Shown here in pieces: positions 1-8,259 of a stretch of DNA of 64,000 nucleotides. The stretch lies in assembly GCF_002292295.1 (NCBI RefSeq), contig NZ_DBBS01000019.1, positions 13,262 through 77,261 on the forward strand, read 5' to 3'. This DNA comes from Sphingomonas sp. UBA978 (GTDB lineage Bacteria > Pseudomonadota > Alphaproteobacteria > Sphingomonadales > Sphingomonadaceae). Position 1 is the first letter of the stretch. Each line of letters starts with the position of its first letter. Both the position numbers and the translations under genes were made by a program. A model generated the notes under the pieces. The model had not been told where the DNA came from. It saw only the letters and a program-made list of their open reading frames with translations, and did no database searches.

Positions 1-207
1 CGCGGCGCAGCCGGGCAGCGCGCGGATATGCGCGAGCACCGCGTCGATCCCTTCATCCGGCCCGGCGATCGTGCCGTTGATCCCCTCGTGCGCGAGCAGC
101 AGCGTGCCGCGCACCCCGGCGGCCTCGCAGGCGGCGAGCAGCGGCGGCTTCAGCGCGGCGGGGTCGGCGAAGGGGGTGAAGCGATAGAGCGCACAGACGC
201 GGAACAT
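1..207 (-). CDS. trhO: tRNA uridine(34) hydroxylase TrhO (YceA, rhodanese family), N-terminal part only
   Basis: The first 69 codons of a minus-strand gene that runs off the left edge. The visible protein begins MFRVCALYRFTPF and contains the motif HEGINGTIAGP, typical of the N-terminal domain of TrhO/YceA, which hydroxylates uridine 34 of some tRNAs to 5-hydroxyuridine. The rhodanese domain with its catalytic cysteine lies outside the window. I start it at the ATG ending at 207 because conserved family sequence begins there; an in-frame ATG at 252 would add 15 residues (CELCVRAGQ...) that do not look like the family. It is divergent from rnr, with 78 bp between the starts. Family assignment is from recognised sequence. 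Confidence 0.82.
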   Translation of the reverse strand, partial: MFRVCALYRFTPFADPAALKPPLLAACEAAGVRGTLLLAHEGINGTIAGPDEGIDAVLAHIRALPGCAA

Positions 208-285
208 GCCGCCCTGTAGCCGCTGGCCGGCGCGCACGCAAAGTTCGCACATGACGCGGCCCGCCGCAGTCCCTATCTCCTGTCC

Positions 286-2511
286 GTGCCAAAGAAACCC
301 AGAACCGGCCTGCCGACGCAGGCGCAGATCCTCGACTTCATCGCCAATTCCGATGTCCCCGCCGGCAAGCGGGAGATCGCCAAGGCGTTCGGCCTGACCG
401 CGCAGGAGAAGATCGGGCTGAAAGCGCTGCTCAAGGACATGGCGGACGAGGGGTTGATCGACTCCGCGCCCGGCCGCGCCTTTCACAAGATGGGCGGGCT
501 GCCGAAGGTGACCGTGCTGCGCATCGCCGACGTCGACGATGGCGGCAACGTCTGGGCGGTGCCGGAGCATTGGGAGGCGGAGACGCCGCCGCCGCGGCTG
601 CGGGTGCGCGAACGCAAGCGCGGCGCGCTGGGGATCGGCGAGCGCATCCTCGCGCGCACCGAGGAAGCGGGTGCGGGCTGGATCGCGCATCCGATGAAGG
701 TGCTGGCCAAGGCGTCCGAACAGGTGCTCGGGGTGCTGCGGCGCGACGGCGACCGGTTCTGGCTGACGGGGGTCGAGAAGAAGGACCGGCGCGAATTCCC
801 GGTGTCCGACGTCGGCGATGCGGCGGCAGGCGATCTGGTGATGACCGAGATCACCGGGCGGCCGCCGCGGATATCGGTGCGGGTGGTGCAGCGGCTGGGC
901 GACCCGTTCGCGCCGCGCAGCTTTTCGCTGATTGCGATCCACAAGCTGGGCATCCCCGACGTCTTTTCGGGCGAGTCGCTGGACGAGGCGGAGCGGGTGT
1001 CGCGGATGCCGCTGGGCGATGAGCGCGAGGACCTGACCCACCTGCCGATCGTCGCGATCGATCCCGCCGACGCGCGCGACCACGACGATGCGGTCTGGGC
1101 GGCGCCCGACGACGATCCGGGTAACGCCGGCGGGTGGCAGGCGGTGGTCGCGATCGCCGACGTCAGCTTCTACGTCCGCCCCGGATCGGAGATCGACCGC
1201 GAGGCGCGCCGCCGCGGCAATTCGGTCTATTTCCCCGACCGCGTCGTGCCGATGCTGCCTGAGATCCTGTCCGCGGAGGTATGCTCGCTCAAGGAGGGCG
1301 AGGATCGCGCCGCGCTGGTCTGCCATCTGCGTATCGGCAAATCGGGCAAGCTCGACAGCTGGCGCTTCGCCCGCGCGCGGGTGCGGATCGCGGCGAACCT
1401 CGCCTATGAGGATGCGCAGGCGGCGATCGACGGCACGCTGTCGCATCCGCTGACCGACACCGTCCTGAAGCCGCTCTGGGCCTGCTGGCGCGCGCTGGCG
1501 AAGGCGCGGGACGCGCGCGAGCCGCTCGATCTCGACCTGCCCGAACGGCGCGTGGTGCTCGACGCGGAGGGGCGGATCATGTCGGTCGCCCCGCGCGAGC
1601 GGCTCGATGCGCACCGGTTGATCGAGGATTATATGATCGCCGCCAACGTGGCCGCTGCGAAGGCGCTGGAGGCAAAGAAGGCGCCGGTGATGTACCGCGT
1701 CCACGAGCCGCCGAGCCGCGAGAAGCTGGTCGCGCTGAAGGATTATCTCGAGACGTTCGACGTGCCCTTCGCACTCGGGCAGGTGATCCGCCCGGCGACG
1801 TTCAACCATGTCCTCGCCCGCGTCGGCGACGCCGATTTCCGGCCGCAGGTGATGGAACAGGTGCTGCGCACCCAGACCCAGGCCTATTATGCGCCCGCCA
1901 ACCAGGGGCATTTCGGGCTCAGCCTCGGTTCGTACGCGCATTTCACCTCGCCGATCCGGCGCTATGCCGACCTCGTCGTCCATCGTTCGCTGGTCGCGGC
2001 CTATGCGCTGGGACCGGGCGAGCTGACCCGTGCCGATGCCGAGGCGATGGAGCAGATCGGCACGACGATCAGCGGCCTCGAACGCCGCGCGATGGAGGCG
2101 GAGCGCGACACGATCGACCGTTATGTCGCGGCGTTCCTGTCGGAAAAGGTCGGCGAGACGCTGTCGGCGCGGATCACGGGCGTGCAGAATTACGGCTTCT
2201 TCGCCACGGTCGAGGGGATCGGCGGGGACGGGCTGATGCCGGTCCGTGACCTCGGCGGCGAATATTTCCGCTTCGACGAGGCGGCGCGCAAGCTGATCGG
2301 CGAGCAGACCGGCGAGGAATATGCGCTCGGCCAGCGCATCGACCTGCGGCTGGCGGAGGCGAACCCGGTGTCGGGCGCGCTGCGCTTCGAACTGCCCGGC
2401 GGCAAGGGCGCGGCGCCCGGGCCGCGGCATGTCGGATCGGGGCGGAAGGATCGCGTCATCAAACATCGCGGCCGGCCGCAGAACATCCGCCATCAGGGCA
2501 AGCGGCGGTGA
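286..2511 (+). CDS. rnr: Ribonuclease R
   Basis: A 741-residue RNB-family 3'-5' exoribonuclease that degrades structured RNA and takes part in mRNA, rRNA and tmRNA-linked decay in the cytoplasm. An N-terminal winged-helix/cold-shock region is followed by the RNB catalytic core. The metal-binding acidic motif DPADARDHDDA lies near residues 257-267, and SPIRRYADLVVHR is the usual RNB C-terminal signature. An S1 domain at about 622-700 starts GETLSARITGVQNYGFF, and the tail is basic. Length fits RNase R (about 740-810) rather than RNase II (about 640). The start is GTG at 286, just before MPKKPRTGLPT; no ATG fits. The next small gene begins 10 bases after the stop and is probably co-transcribed. 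Confidence 0.95.
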   Translation: MPKKPRTGLPTQAQILDFIANSDVPAGKREIAKAFGLTAQEKIGLKALLKDMADEGLIDSAPGRAFHKMGGLPKVTVLRIADVDDGGNVWAVPEHWEAETPPPRLRVRERKRGALGIGERILARTEEAGAGWIAHPMKVLAKASEQVLGVLRRDGDRFWLTGVEKKDRREFPVSDVGDAAAGDLVMTEITGRPPRISVRVVQRLGDPFAPRSFSLIAIHKLGIPDVFSGESLDEAERVSRMPLGDEREDLTHLPIVAIDPADARDHDDAVWAAPDDDPGNAGGWQAVVAIADVSFYVRPGSEIDREARRRGNSVYFPDRVVPMLPEILSAEVCSLKEGEDRAALVCHLRIGKSGKLDSWRFARARVRIAANLAYEDAQAAIDGTLSHPLTDTVLKPLWACWRALAKARDAREPLDLDLPERRVVLDAEGRIMSVAPRERLDAHRLIEDYMIAANVAAAKALEAKKAPVMYRVHEPPSREKLVALKDYLETFDVPFALGQVIRPATFNHVLARVGDADFRPQVMEQVLRTQTQAYYAPANQGHFGLSLGSYAHFTSPIRRYADLVVHRSLVAAYALGPGELTRADAEAMEQIGTTISGLERRAMEAERDTIDRYVAAFLSEKVGETLSARITGVQNYGFFATVEGIGGDGLMPVRDLGGEYFRFDEAARKLIGEQTGEEYALGQRIDLRLAEANPVSGALRFELPGGKGAAPGPRHVGSGRKDRVIKHRGRPQNIRHQGKRR

Positions 2512-2521
2512 GGCGGTGGCG

Positions 2522-2848
2522 ATGACCCGGCTGACCCGCGTCGAGCCGCAGGGCAGCGTGCGCGATTCCTATCTGGTGCGCGGATCGATCGCGCCGCGCT
2601 TCGTCGCGGCGCATGCGGTGACCGCGGGCGATGCCATCGCCTTCGTGCCGGCGGATGCGCGCGAGGCGAAGGCCCTGGCGGCGATGCTGTCGGACGGGTC
2701 GATCCGGGTGGCGGCGCCGGGGCGCTTCTGGTTCGACATGACCGCCTATGAGGCCGCCGCCGCGGCGCGACGGGCGAGGCGCGTGCCGGTGCTGCTGATG
2801 GTGGCACTGCTGCTCGCCGCCGTCGCGTTCCTCTTCTACCGGGGCTGA
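2522..2848 (+). CDS. Small C-terminally anchored membrane protein, unknown function
   Basis: A 108-residue protein beginning MTRLTRVEPQGS at the ATG 10 bp after the rnr stop. The first 85 residues are soluble and alanine-rich. One membrane segment (VPVLLMVALLLAAVAFLFY) sits at the extreme C-terminus, followed by RG, so it should be tail-anchored with the bulk in the cytoplasm. I recognise no family. The same frame stays open upstream into rnr, but that part is the shifted shadow of rnr and its composition is not protein-like. Position suggests co-transcription with rnr. I see no terminator in the 80 bp before the converging gene. Confidence 0.68.
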   Translation: MTRLTRVEPQGSVRDSYLVRGSIAPRFVAAHAVTAGDAIAFVPADAREAKALAAMLSDGSIRVAAPGRFWFDMTAYEAAAAARRARRVPVLLMVALLLAAVAFLFYRG

Positions 2849-2928
2849 ACCGCCGTTTCGGGGCGGGGGGGGCGGCTCCGGCGGCGGAGGCATGCCACCG
2901 GTGACGCTCTCCGCCGCGATGCCCGCCG

Positions 2929-4077
2929 TCACCCCGCGGTGAAGGTCAGCCCGGCCTTGTCCTGGAGCCGGTCGCGCAGCGTCGTGCCGAGCAGCGCGCC
3001 GGGGGTCCAGACGCCGCCTGCGCCTTCCGTTTCCAACAGGCAGCGCGCGGTTTCGGCGATCATCTTGCTGGTCGAACCGTAACCGGGATCGCGATCCCCC
3101 GTCACCACCGCGTCGAAGCGCGCGCCGTCCGGCATCAGGCCGACGAACAGCAGGTCGTAATGGCCGTTGTCGCGCTCTTCCTGGCTCGGGCCCTCGCCGG
3201 GCTTGGGGCCCTTGTCGCCGGCGAAGGGGTTGATGCGGGCGATCGCCTCCGCCGCGGCCTTGCCCATATCGCCGAGCCCGGCGACCATCATCTCGTCATA
3301 GACGAAGTCGCTGCCGTAGCGGTGGCCCAGCAGGAAATTGGTGCGGTGGACGTTCTTGGTGTTGATCGCCGCCATGATGAACGGCGCGACCCAGGTGTTC
3401 AGCGTCGCATCGAATTCGGGCAGCAGGCCGGTCGGCTGGTGCGGGCCGCTGAACCCCGGCGTCAGCGCGAACGGGCTGGCGAGCAGGCCGAGGAGCGACG
3501 GATCGCGCGCCGCGGCGGCCAGCGTCGCCTTCAGACTGGCCGCGGTGCCGCCGGAAAAGCCGCCCTGCATCGCGCGCACCCGGCCCTTCACCCGCGGCGC
3601 GGGGTGGCCGTATTTGGCGATCGCGCATTCCTGCAGGGTCAGCACGCCGAGGTCGAACGGGATCGAATCGAAGCCGCAGGAAAAGACGATGCGCGCGCCG
3701 CTCGCCTGCGCGGCGGCATGGTGCGCGTCGATCATGTGGCGCATCCACGCAGGCTCGCCGCACAGGTCGACATAGGCGGTGCCGGCGGCGACGCAGGCGG
3801 CGACCAGCGGCGCGCCGTACAGTTGATAGGGGCCGACGGTGGTCAGCACGACCCGCGTCGATTGCGCCATTGCGGTCAGGCTGGCGGGATCGTCGGCGTC
3901 CGCGACGACCAGCGGCGTGTCGGCGTGCGCGCCGATCAGGTCCCGCACCTCTTCCAGTTTCGCGCGGCTGCGGCCGGCCATCGCCCAGCGGGTGACGCCC
4001 TGCCGGACCAGATATTCGGCGACGAGGCGCCCGGTGAAGCCGGTCGCGCCATAGACGATGATGTCATAGTCGCGCAT
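2929..4077 (-). CDS. Saccharopine dehydrogenase family NAD(P)-dependent reductase
   Basis: 382 residues. The N-terminus MRDYDIIVYGATGFTGRLVAEYL is a Rossmann nucleotide-binding motif (GATGFTG) of the saccharopine dehydrogenase NADP-binding family. The rest resembles the trans-acting enoyl reductase group known from mycobacteria (GGFSGGTAASL; FGFDSIPFDLG-like stretch near residue 145), not true lysine-pathway saccharopine dehydrogenase. The substrate cannot be read from sequence; lipid or polyketide-type enoyl reduction is a possibility by family only. It lies 109 bp downstream of the ABC exporter gene on the same strand and converges on the rnr unit. Start ATG at 4077 has GGGAGAGAGC upstream. 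Confidence 0.75.
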   Translation of the reverse strand: MRDYDIIVYGATGFTGRLVAEYLVRQGVTRWAMAGRSRAKLEEVRDLIGAHADTPLVVADADDPASLTAMAQSTRVVLTTVGPYQLYGAPLVAACVAAGTAYVDLCGEPAWMRHMIDAHHAAAQASGARIVFSCGFDSIPFDLGVLTLQECAIAKYGHPAPRVKGRVRAMQGGFSGGTAASLKATLAAAARDPSLLGLLASPFALTPGFSGPHQPTGLLPEFDATLNTWVAPFIMAAINTKNVHRTNFLLGHRYGSDFVYDEMMVAGLGDMGKAAAEAIARINPFAGDKGPKPGEGPSQEERDNGHYDLLFVGLMPDGARFDAVVTGDRDPGYGSTSKMIAETARCLLETEGAGGVWTPGALLGTTLRDRLQDKAGLTFTAG

Positions 4078-4186
4078 TGCTCTCTCCCTTGCTTTCCGCG
4101 CGCGTCATGCGCCTTGGCGGAAGGGGGATCAAGCCCGTGGCCGCCGCGCCACCCACCCTTCCATCGTTCGCGGATCGGGGCGGGGC

Positions 4187-5956
4187 TTACGCCGCTGCGC
4201 TGAACTGCAGGCTCGCCAGCCGCGCATAGAGGCCGCGGTGGCCGATGAGGCTGGCGTGGGTGCCTTCCTCGACGATGCGGCCCTGGTCCATGACGACGAT
4301 CCGTCCCGCGGCGCGCACGGTGGCGAGGCGATGCGCGATGACCAGCGTCGTGCGATTCTCCATCAGCCGTTCCAGCGCCTGCTGGACCAGCCGCTCGCTT
4401 TCCGCATCGAGCGCGCTGGTCGCCTCGTCGAGCAGCAGGATCGGCGCATCGCGCAGCAAGGCGCGTGCGATCGTCACCCGCTGGCGCTGGCCGCCCGACA
4501 GGCGCGCACCGCCTTCGCCGAGATTGGTGTCGAGCCCCTGCGGCAGCGCGCGCAGGAAGTCGGCGGCATTGGCGGCCTCGGCGGCGGCCCAGAGTTCGTC
4601 GTCGCTCGCCTCCCACTGGCCGTAGCGCAGATTGTCGCGGGCGGATGCGCCGAAGATCACCGTATCCTGCGGCACCATCGCGATCTGCGCGCGCACCGCG
4701 GCGGGATCGGCCTCGCGCAGGTCGACGCCGTCGAGCAGGACGCGGCCCGCGGCGGGATCGTAGAACCGCTCGGCGAGCTGGAACAGCGTCGACTTGCCCG
4801 CGCCCGAGGGGCCGACGACCGCCACCGTCTCGCCGGTCCGCACCGCGAGCGAGAAGCCGTCGAGCGCCGCCACCTCCGGCCGGGTCGGATAGTGGAAGCG
4901 CACATCGTCGAACGTCAGCGCGCCGCTGACCGGGACGGGTAGCGGGATCGGCGCGGCCGGGCGCGTGATCTCGGGCTGTTCGGCGAGCAGCTCGGCAAGG
5001 CGGCTGGCCGCACCGGCGCCGCGCAGCAGGTCGCCATAGACCTCGGTCAGCGCGCCGAACGCGCCCGCGACGATACCGCCGGTCAGCACGAAGGCGGCGA
5101 TCGCGCCGCCGCTGATCCGCCCGGCGGCGACATCGGTCGCGCCCTCCCACAGCACCAGCGTGATCGACCCGAAGATCAGGAAGATCATGATCGCGGTCAT
5201 GAACGCCCGCAGCGCGATGCGCGTCTTGGCGGCGGCGAAGGTCGCGTCGACGGCGGTGTGGAAGCGCTGCGCCTCGCGCGGCTCCTGCCCGAACGCCTGG
5301 ACGATCTTCATCGCCCCCAACGTCTCGGTGACGAGCGAACCGACGTCGGCGACGCGATCCTGCGAGGTGCGCGACAGGTTGCGGATGCGCCGGCCGAGGA
5401 TCGTCACCGGCAGGATGATGAGCGGGATGCCGAGCAGCAGCATGCCCGCGAGCTTGGGCGACAGCGCGAACAGATAGATCATGCCGCCCACCCCGGTGAA
5501 GGTGTTGCGCAGCGCGATGCTGACCGTGCTGCCGACGACGCTCTCGATCAGCGCGGTGTCCGAGGTCAGGCGCGAGGCGATCTCCGACGGGCGATTCTCC
5601 TCGAAGAAGCGCGGCGTCAGGCCGAGCAGATGCGCCTGCACCCGCGTGCGGATGTCGGCGACGACGCGCTCGCCGAGCCACGACACGAAATAGAAGCGGA
5701 TCGCGGTCGCCACCGCGAGCACCGCGACGATCATCAGCAGGTAGTGGAAGGAGGAGGCCACCGTCTCGCCACCGCCCGGCGCGAAGCCGCGGTCGATCAC
5801 GCGCTTGAATCCGTAGGGAATACCGATCGTCGCGGCGGAGGTGGTCGCCAGCGCGGCGAGCGCGATGGCGAGGTGCCGCGGATAGGCGAACACGCGCTCC
5901 ACCACGAGGCGAAGGTCGCCGAGACGACGATTGCTGGGTACGGGAGGTTTGGCCAT
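4187..5956 (-). CDS. ABC exporter half-transporter (MsbA/lipid A-like, fused TMD and ATPase)
   Basis: 589 residues. An N-terminal six-helix exporter domain (about 25-315) is followed by one ATPase domain (about 340-585). All ATPase motifs are present: Walker A GPSGAGKST, Q-loop MVPQDTVIFG, signature LSGGQRQRV, Walker B ILLLDEATSALD and H-loop IAHRLA. It should work as a homodimer in the inner membrane, exporting a hydrophobic or lipid-linked substrate. Sequence resembles the ABCB/MsbA-like group common in sphingomonads, but the cargo is not deducible. True msbA usually sits with lpxK, and no lipid A gene is nearby. It is divergent from phaZ, with about 150 bp between the starts. Confidence 0.87.
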   Translation of the reverse strand: MAKPPVPSNRRLGDLRLVVERVFAYPRHLAIALAALATTSAATIGIPYGFKRVIDRGFAPGGGETVASSFHYLLMIVAVLAVATAIRFYFVSWLGERVVADIRTRVQAHLLGLTPRFFEENRPSEIASRLTSDTALIESVVGSTVSIALRNTFTGVGGMIYLFALSPKLAGMLLLGIPLIILPVTILGRRIRNLSRTSQDRVADVGSLVTETLGAMKIVQAFGQEPREAQRFHTAVDATFAAAKTRIALRAFMTAIMIFLIFGSITLVLWEGATDVAAGRISGGAIAAFVLTGGIVAGAFGALTEVYGDLLRGAGAASRLAELLAEQPEITRPAAPIPLPVPVSGALTFDDVRFHYPTRPEVAALDGFSLAVRTGETVAVVGPSGAGKSTLFQLAERFYDPAAGRVLLDGVDLREADPAAVRAQIAMVPQDTVIFGASARDNLRYGQWEASDDELWAAAEAANAADFLRALPQGLDTNLGEGGARLSGGQRQRVTIARALLRDAPILLLDEATSALDAESERLVQQALERLMENRTTLVIAHRLATVRAAGRIVVMDQGRIVEEGTHASLIGHRGLYARLASLQFSAAA

Positions 5957-6109
5957 CGCCGATGCGCCTAGCAGGCGGGGGAGGCCGGCTCAACGCCGGG
6001 CGGGGACGGGGCAGGGGTCCTGTCGGCCGTCTCGGGCGTTCAGACCGATTGAACGGGGCGTGATTTGCGTTACGACCCTTGCAACCTATCTGATGTAAAG
6101 ATGCGAACC

Positions 6110-7342
6110 ATGCTCTACGACGCCTATGAAATGCAGCGCTCCATGCTCGCCGGGGCGAGCGCGATGGCCACGTTCGGGGCCGACTGGCTGCGCAATCCCG
6201 CCAACCCCTGGTCCTATGCCGGCGGCGGCCAGATCGTCAGCTCCGCGCTGGAAGTGTTCGCCCACGCCTCGGCGACTCGCGGCAAGCCGGCGTTCGGCCT
6301 GACCCATACGACGGTCGACGGGCGCGAGGTCGCGGTGCACGAGGAGATCGTGCTGCAGAAGCCGTTCGGCCAGCTCAAGCGCTTCCGCCGCGACGGGGTC
6401 GAGGGCGGTCCGAAGCTGCTGATCGTCGCGCCGATGTCGGGTCATTTCGCGACGCTGCTGCGCGGCACGGTCGAGCGCATGCTGCCGAGCGCGGACGTAT
6501 ACATCACCGACTGGCGCGATGCGAAGCTGGTGCCGCTGTCGGACGGGGGTTTCGACCTCGACGATTATATCGATTATCTGATCGCGTTCATGGAGGCGAT
6601 CGGCCCCAACGAGGGGCAGGGCGGCGCGCACATGCTCGCGGTCTGCCAGCCGTCGGTGCCCTGCTATGCCGCGGTGGCGCTGATGAGCGCGGACCGGCAC
6701 CCCTGCCGCCCGCGGACGCTGACGATGATGGGCGGCCCGGTCGATACGCGCGAGGCGCCGACCGCGGTCAACACGCTGGCGACCGAGCGGCCGCATGCCT
6801 GGTTCGAACAGAATGTCGTGGTCAAGGTGCCGGCGATGTATCCGGGTGCGGGGCGCAAGGTCTATCCGGGCTTCCTGCAGCTCGCCGGTTTTATGTCGAT
6901 GAATCTCGGCAACCACATGATGTCGCATTGGGAGATGTTCAAACATCTGGTGCAGGGCGACGGCGAGAGCGCGGACGCGACCAAGAATTTCTATGAGGAA
7001 TATCGCTCGGTCTGCGACATGACCGCCGAATTCTATCTCCAGACGGTCGATCTGGTCTTCCAGACGCATGCCCTGCCCAGGGGCGAGATGATGCATCGCG
7101 GCCGTCGCGTCGATCCCGCCGCGATCACCGATGTCGCCGTGCTGGCGATCGAGGGCGAGCGCGACGATATTTCGGGCCTCGGGCAGACGAAGGCGGCGTT
7201 GACGCTGGCGACGAACCTGCCGGACGACAAGAAGCGGTATCTGATGGCGGAAGGCGCCGGCCATTACGGCATCTTCAATGGCTCGAAGTGGCGCAACCAC
7301 GTCGCCCCCGTGGTCGAGGAATGGATGGCGGCGAACGCCTGA
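6110..7342 (+). CDS. phaZ: Intracellular polyhydroxyalkanoate (PHB) depolymerase
   Basis: 410 residues. This enzyme hydrolyses stored PHB granules to 3-hydroxybutyrate oligomers or monomers in the cytoplasm. The N-terminus MLYDAYEMQRSM is the hallmark of the intracellular PhaZ family. The nucleophile is expected to be the cysteine in LAVCQPSVP (lipase-box equivalent, near residue 180), with Asp in EGERDDISG and His in GAGHYGIF completing the triad near residues 350-390. I chose the ATG at 6110 because the conserved family start is there; in-frame ATG 6101 and TTG 6065 would only add a few unconserved residues. A strong terminator follows. Its product could feed the 3-hydroxybutyrate dehydrogenase at 39.9 kb and isocitrate lyase at 45.5 kb. 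Confidence 0.92.
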   Translation: MLYDAYEMQRSMLAGASAMATFGADWLRNPANPWSYAGGGQIVSSALEVFAHASATRGKPAFGLTHTTVDGREVAVHEEIVLQKPFGQLKRFRRDGVEGGPKLLIVAPMSGHFATLLRGTVERMLPSADVYITDWRDAKLVPLSDGGFDLDDYIDYLIAFMEAIGPNEGQGGAHMLAVCQPSVPCYAAVALMSADRHPCRPRTLTMMGGPVDTREAPTAVNTLATERPHAWFEQNVVVKVPAMYPGAGRKVYPGFLQLAGFMSMNLGNHMMSHWEMFKHLVQGDGESADATKNFYEEYRSVCDMTAEFYLQTVDLVFQTHALPRGEMMHRGRRVDPAAITDVAVLAIEGERDDISGLGQTKAALTLATNLPDDKKRYLMAEGAGHYGIFNGSKWRNHVAPVVEEWMAANA

Positions 7343-7386
7343 CACCAGAAGAGCGGCACCTGACGGCGCCGCCCTTCCGTTTGCTC

Positions 7387-7414
7387 AAAGGGGCGGCGCG
7401 AACCGCCCCTTTTT
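7387..7414 (+). terminator. Rho-independent terminator after phaZ
   Basis: A perfect 10-bp stem (AAAGGGGCGG, loop CGCGAA, CCGCCCCTTT) is followed by further Ts, 44 bp after the phaZ stop. On the other strand the A/T-flanked stem can also end the converging gene at 7419-7901, so it probably works both ways. Confidence 0.85.
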
Positions 7415-7418
7415 CGTG

Positions 7419-7901
7419 TCAGGCGACCGAGTCGACCACCGCATGGCTGCTCGATTCGTCACCGCGGATGGTGCCGCCGAACAGCATCTTGACGCGACCC
7501 GAGATCGATATGTCGGTTTCCCACAGCTCGGCACTGTCGATGTCGAAACGCAGCAGCGTCAGGTTGGGATCGTCCTTGCCGTTCGGGAACCAGGCATCGA
7601 CCTGGTTATTCCACAGCTTGTCGATCTGCGCGCGGTCGTCGTCCTGGCTGACGGTGCCGGCGAGGCAGGCGAAGAAATCGTGCCCCTTGCCGACGAACTG
7701 CGCCATCGCGTCGCCGCCCTTGGCGATGCGATTGTCCCTGCCGGCGAAGAAGAACAGCGTATTGGGCTGATCGTCGTCGATCTGCGCGGTCATCGGTTCG
7801 GAATGGCCGCCGTCATGCAGGCCGATCATCACGAACGGGCTGGATTTCAGTTTGTCGAGGAACTTGGCGGCGATTTCCTGTGGGCTGTCGTGATCGGCCA
7901 T
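7419..7901 (-). CDS. Pyridoxamine 5'-phosphate oxidase-like general stress protein (flavin-nucleotide-binding split barrel)
   Basis: 160 residues beginning MADHDSPQEIAAKFLDKL. It matches the general stress protein 26 / pyridoxamine-phosphate-oxidase-like split-barrel group: FVMIGLHD..SEPMTAQ, then LFFFAGRDNRIAKGGDAMAQFVGKGHDFFACLAG, then a W..Q.DAWFPNGKDDPNLTLLRFD segment diagnostic of the family. Such proteins bind FMN or related flavins; their physiological reaction is usually unknown. I start at the ATG ending at 7901 (GGAGACG upstream); the frame is open further upstream but is not protein-like. It is divergent from the mini-ORF locus at 8028 and converges on phaZ across the shared terminator. 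Confidence 0.82.
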   Translation of the reverse strand: MADHDSPQEIAAKFLDKLKSSPFVMIGLHDGGHSEPMTAQIDDDQPNTLFFFAGRDNRIAKGGDAMAQFVGKGHDFFACLAGTVSQDDDRAQIDKLWNNQVDAWFPNGKDDPNLTLLRFDIDSAELWETDISISGRVKMLFGGTIRGDESSSHAVVDSVA

Positions 7902-7986
7902 GCATCGTCTCCTGTGCGGGTGTTGGCGGGAGAACGAGCGCGATGGGGGTTGGTTGCGCGATGGGGCCGCATCGGTCACGATCATC

Positions 7987-8019
7987 GACGGCGGCAATCC
8001 CGCCGTCACCACAAGGAGG
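7987..8019 (+). promoter_or_regulatory. Hairpin immediately upstream of a near-perfect Shine-Dalgarno
   Basis: A perfect 8-bp stem (GACGGCGG, loop CAATC, CCGCCGTC; 7987-8007) is followed five bases later by AAGGAGG (8013-8019), one of the strongest Shine-Dalgarno sites in the window, eight bases before the ATG of the 29-residue peptide. The same arrangement recurs at 8164-8204. Seen directly; a role in controlling translation or RNA stability is inference. Confidence 0.6.
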
Positions 8020-8027
8020 ATACCGCA

Positions 8028-8117
8028 ATGACGGTGGCCGACTTGTGCCAGATCCTGGGCGTCATCATCGCCTTTGCGGCTCTGACCGTGAAGATCGTCG
8101 ATAGTCGCAACAGGTAA
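8028..8117 (+). CDS. 29-residue single-span hydrophobic peptide
   Basis: A short reading frame from ATG 8028 to TAA 8117, preceded by AAGGAGG at an ideal distance. The product starts MTVADLCQILGV, has one uninterrupted hydrophobic helix (about residues 7-22, IIAFAALTV core) and ends with a charged KIVDSRNR tail, so it should sit in the inner membrane. Size and layout (short N-terminus, one helix, basic tail) resemble the holin-like/TxpA-type toxin peptides of type I toxin-antitoxin systems, but I cannot show homology. It lies between strong hairpins on both sides, and its neighbours point away from it (stress protein) and towards it (thiolase). It could equally be a benign small membrane protein. 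Confidence 0.62.
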   Translation: MTVADLCQILGVIIAFAALTVKIVDSRNR

Positions 8118-8128
8118 GGCACACGGGC

Positions 8129-8193
8129 GGGGTTCGGGCTGCAACTCGAACCCCAAACGTTTTGGGCCCCGACCGCTGCAACGGTCGAGGCCC
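8129..8193 (+). promoter_or_regulatory. Two tandem hairpins with identical CTGCAA loops
   Basis: Hairpin one has a 10-bp stem (GGGGTTCGGG / CTCGAACCCC, one G-T pair) around loop CTGCAA at 8139-8144. Hairpin two has a 12-bp stem with one mismatch (GGGCCCCGACCG / CGGTCGAGGCCC) around the same loop CTGCAA at 8176-8181. A third, competing stem CCCAAA-CGT-TTTGGG (8152-8166) overlaps both. The loops contain the self-complementary TGCA and could kiss. Five bases after hairpin two comes a second AAGGAGG. It may be the end of the peptide mRNA, a structured regulatory RNA, or both. Confidence 0.55.
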
Positions 8194-8197
8194 ATAC

Positions 8198-8231
8198 AAG
8201 GAGGACACCAATGACAATGTCCGCCGTCTAA
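8198..8231 (+). other. Second AAGGAGG with a six-codon mini-ORF
   Basis: AAGGAGG at 8198-8204 is followed at a spacing of six by ATG 8211 and a frame of only six codons (MTMSAV) ending in TAA at 8229-8231. Hairpin, spacer, AAGGAGG and ATGAC repeat the layout upstream of the 29-residue peptide. It could be a decayed second copy of that peptide gene or a leader peptide without a downstream gene, since the next gene (thiolase) converges from the other strand. Translation is unproven. Confidence 0.3.
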
Positions 8232-8259
8232 ATATCCCCGAACGGGGTGAAGTTCAAGT

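Noticed and set aside
3936..5993. A 685-codon minus-strand frame over the ABC exporter
   Set aside because: Same strand as, but shifted from, the ABC exporter gene. It is Arg/Ala-rich without motifs; the exporter frame has every ATPase motif.
8129..8193. mini-ykkC (guanidine-II) riboswitch
   Set aside because: The locus has two tandem hairpins, but the loops are CTGCAA, not the ACGR loops that define guanidine-II RNAs, and no transporter or carboxylase follows.
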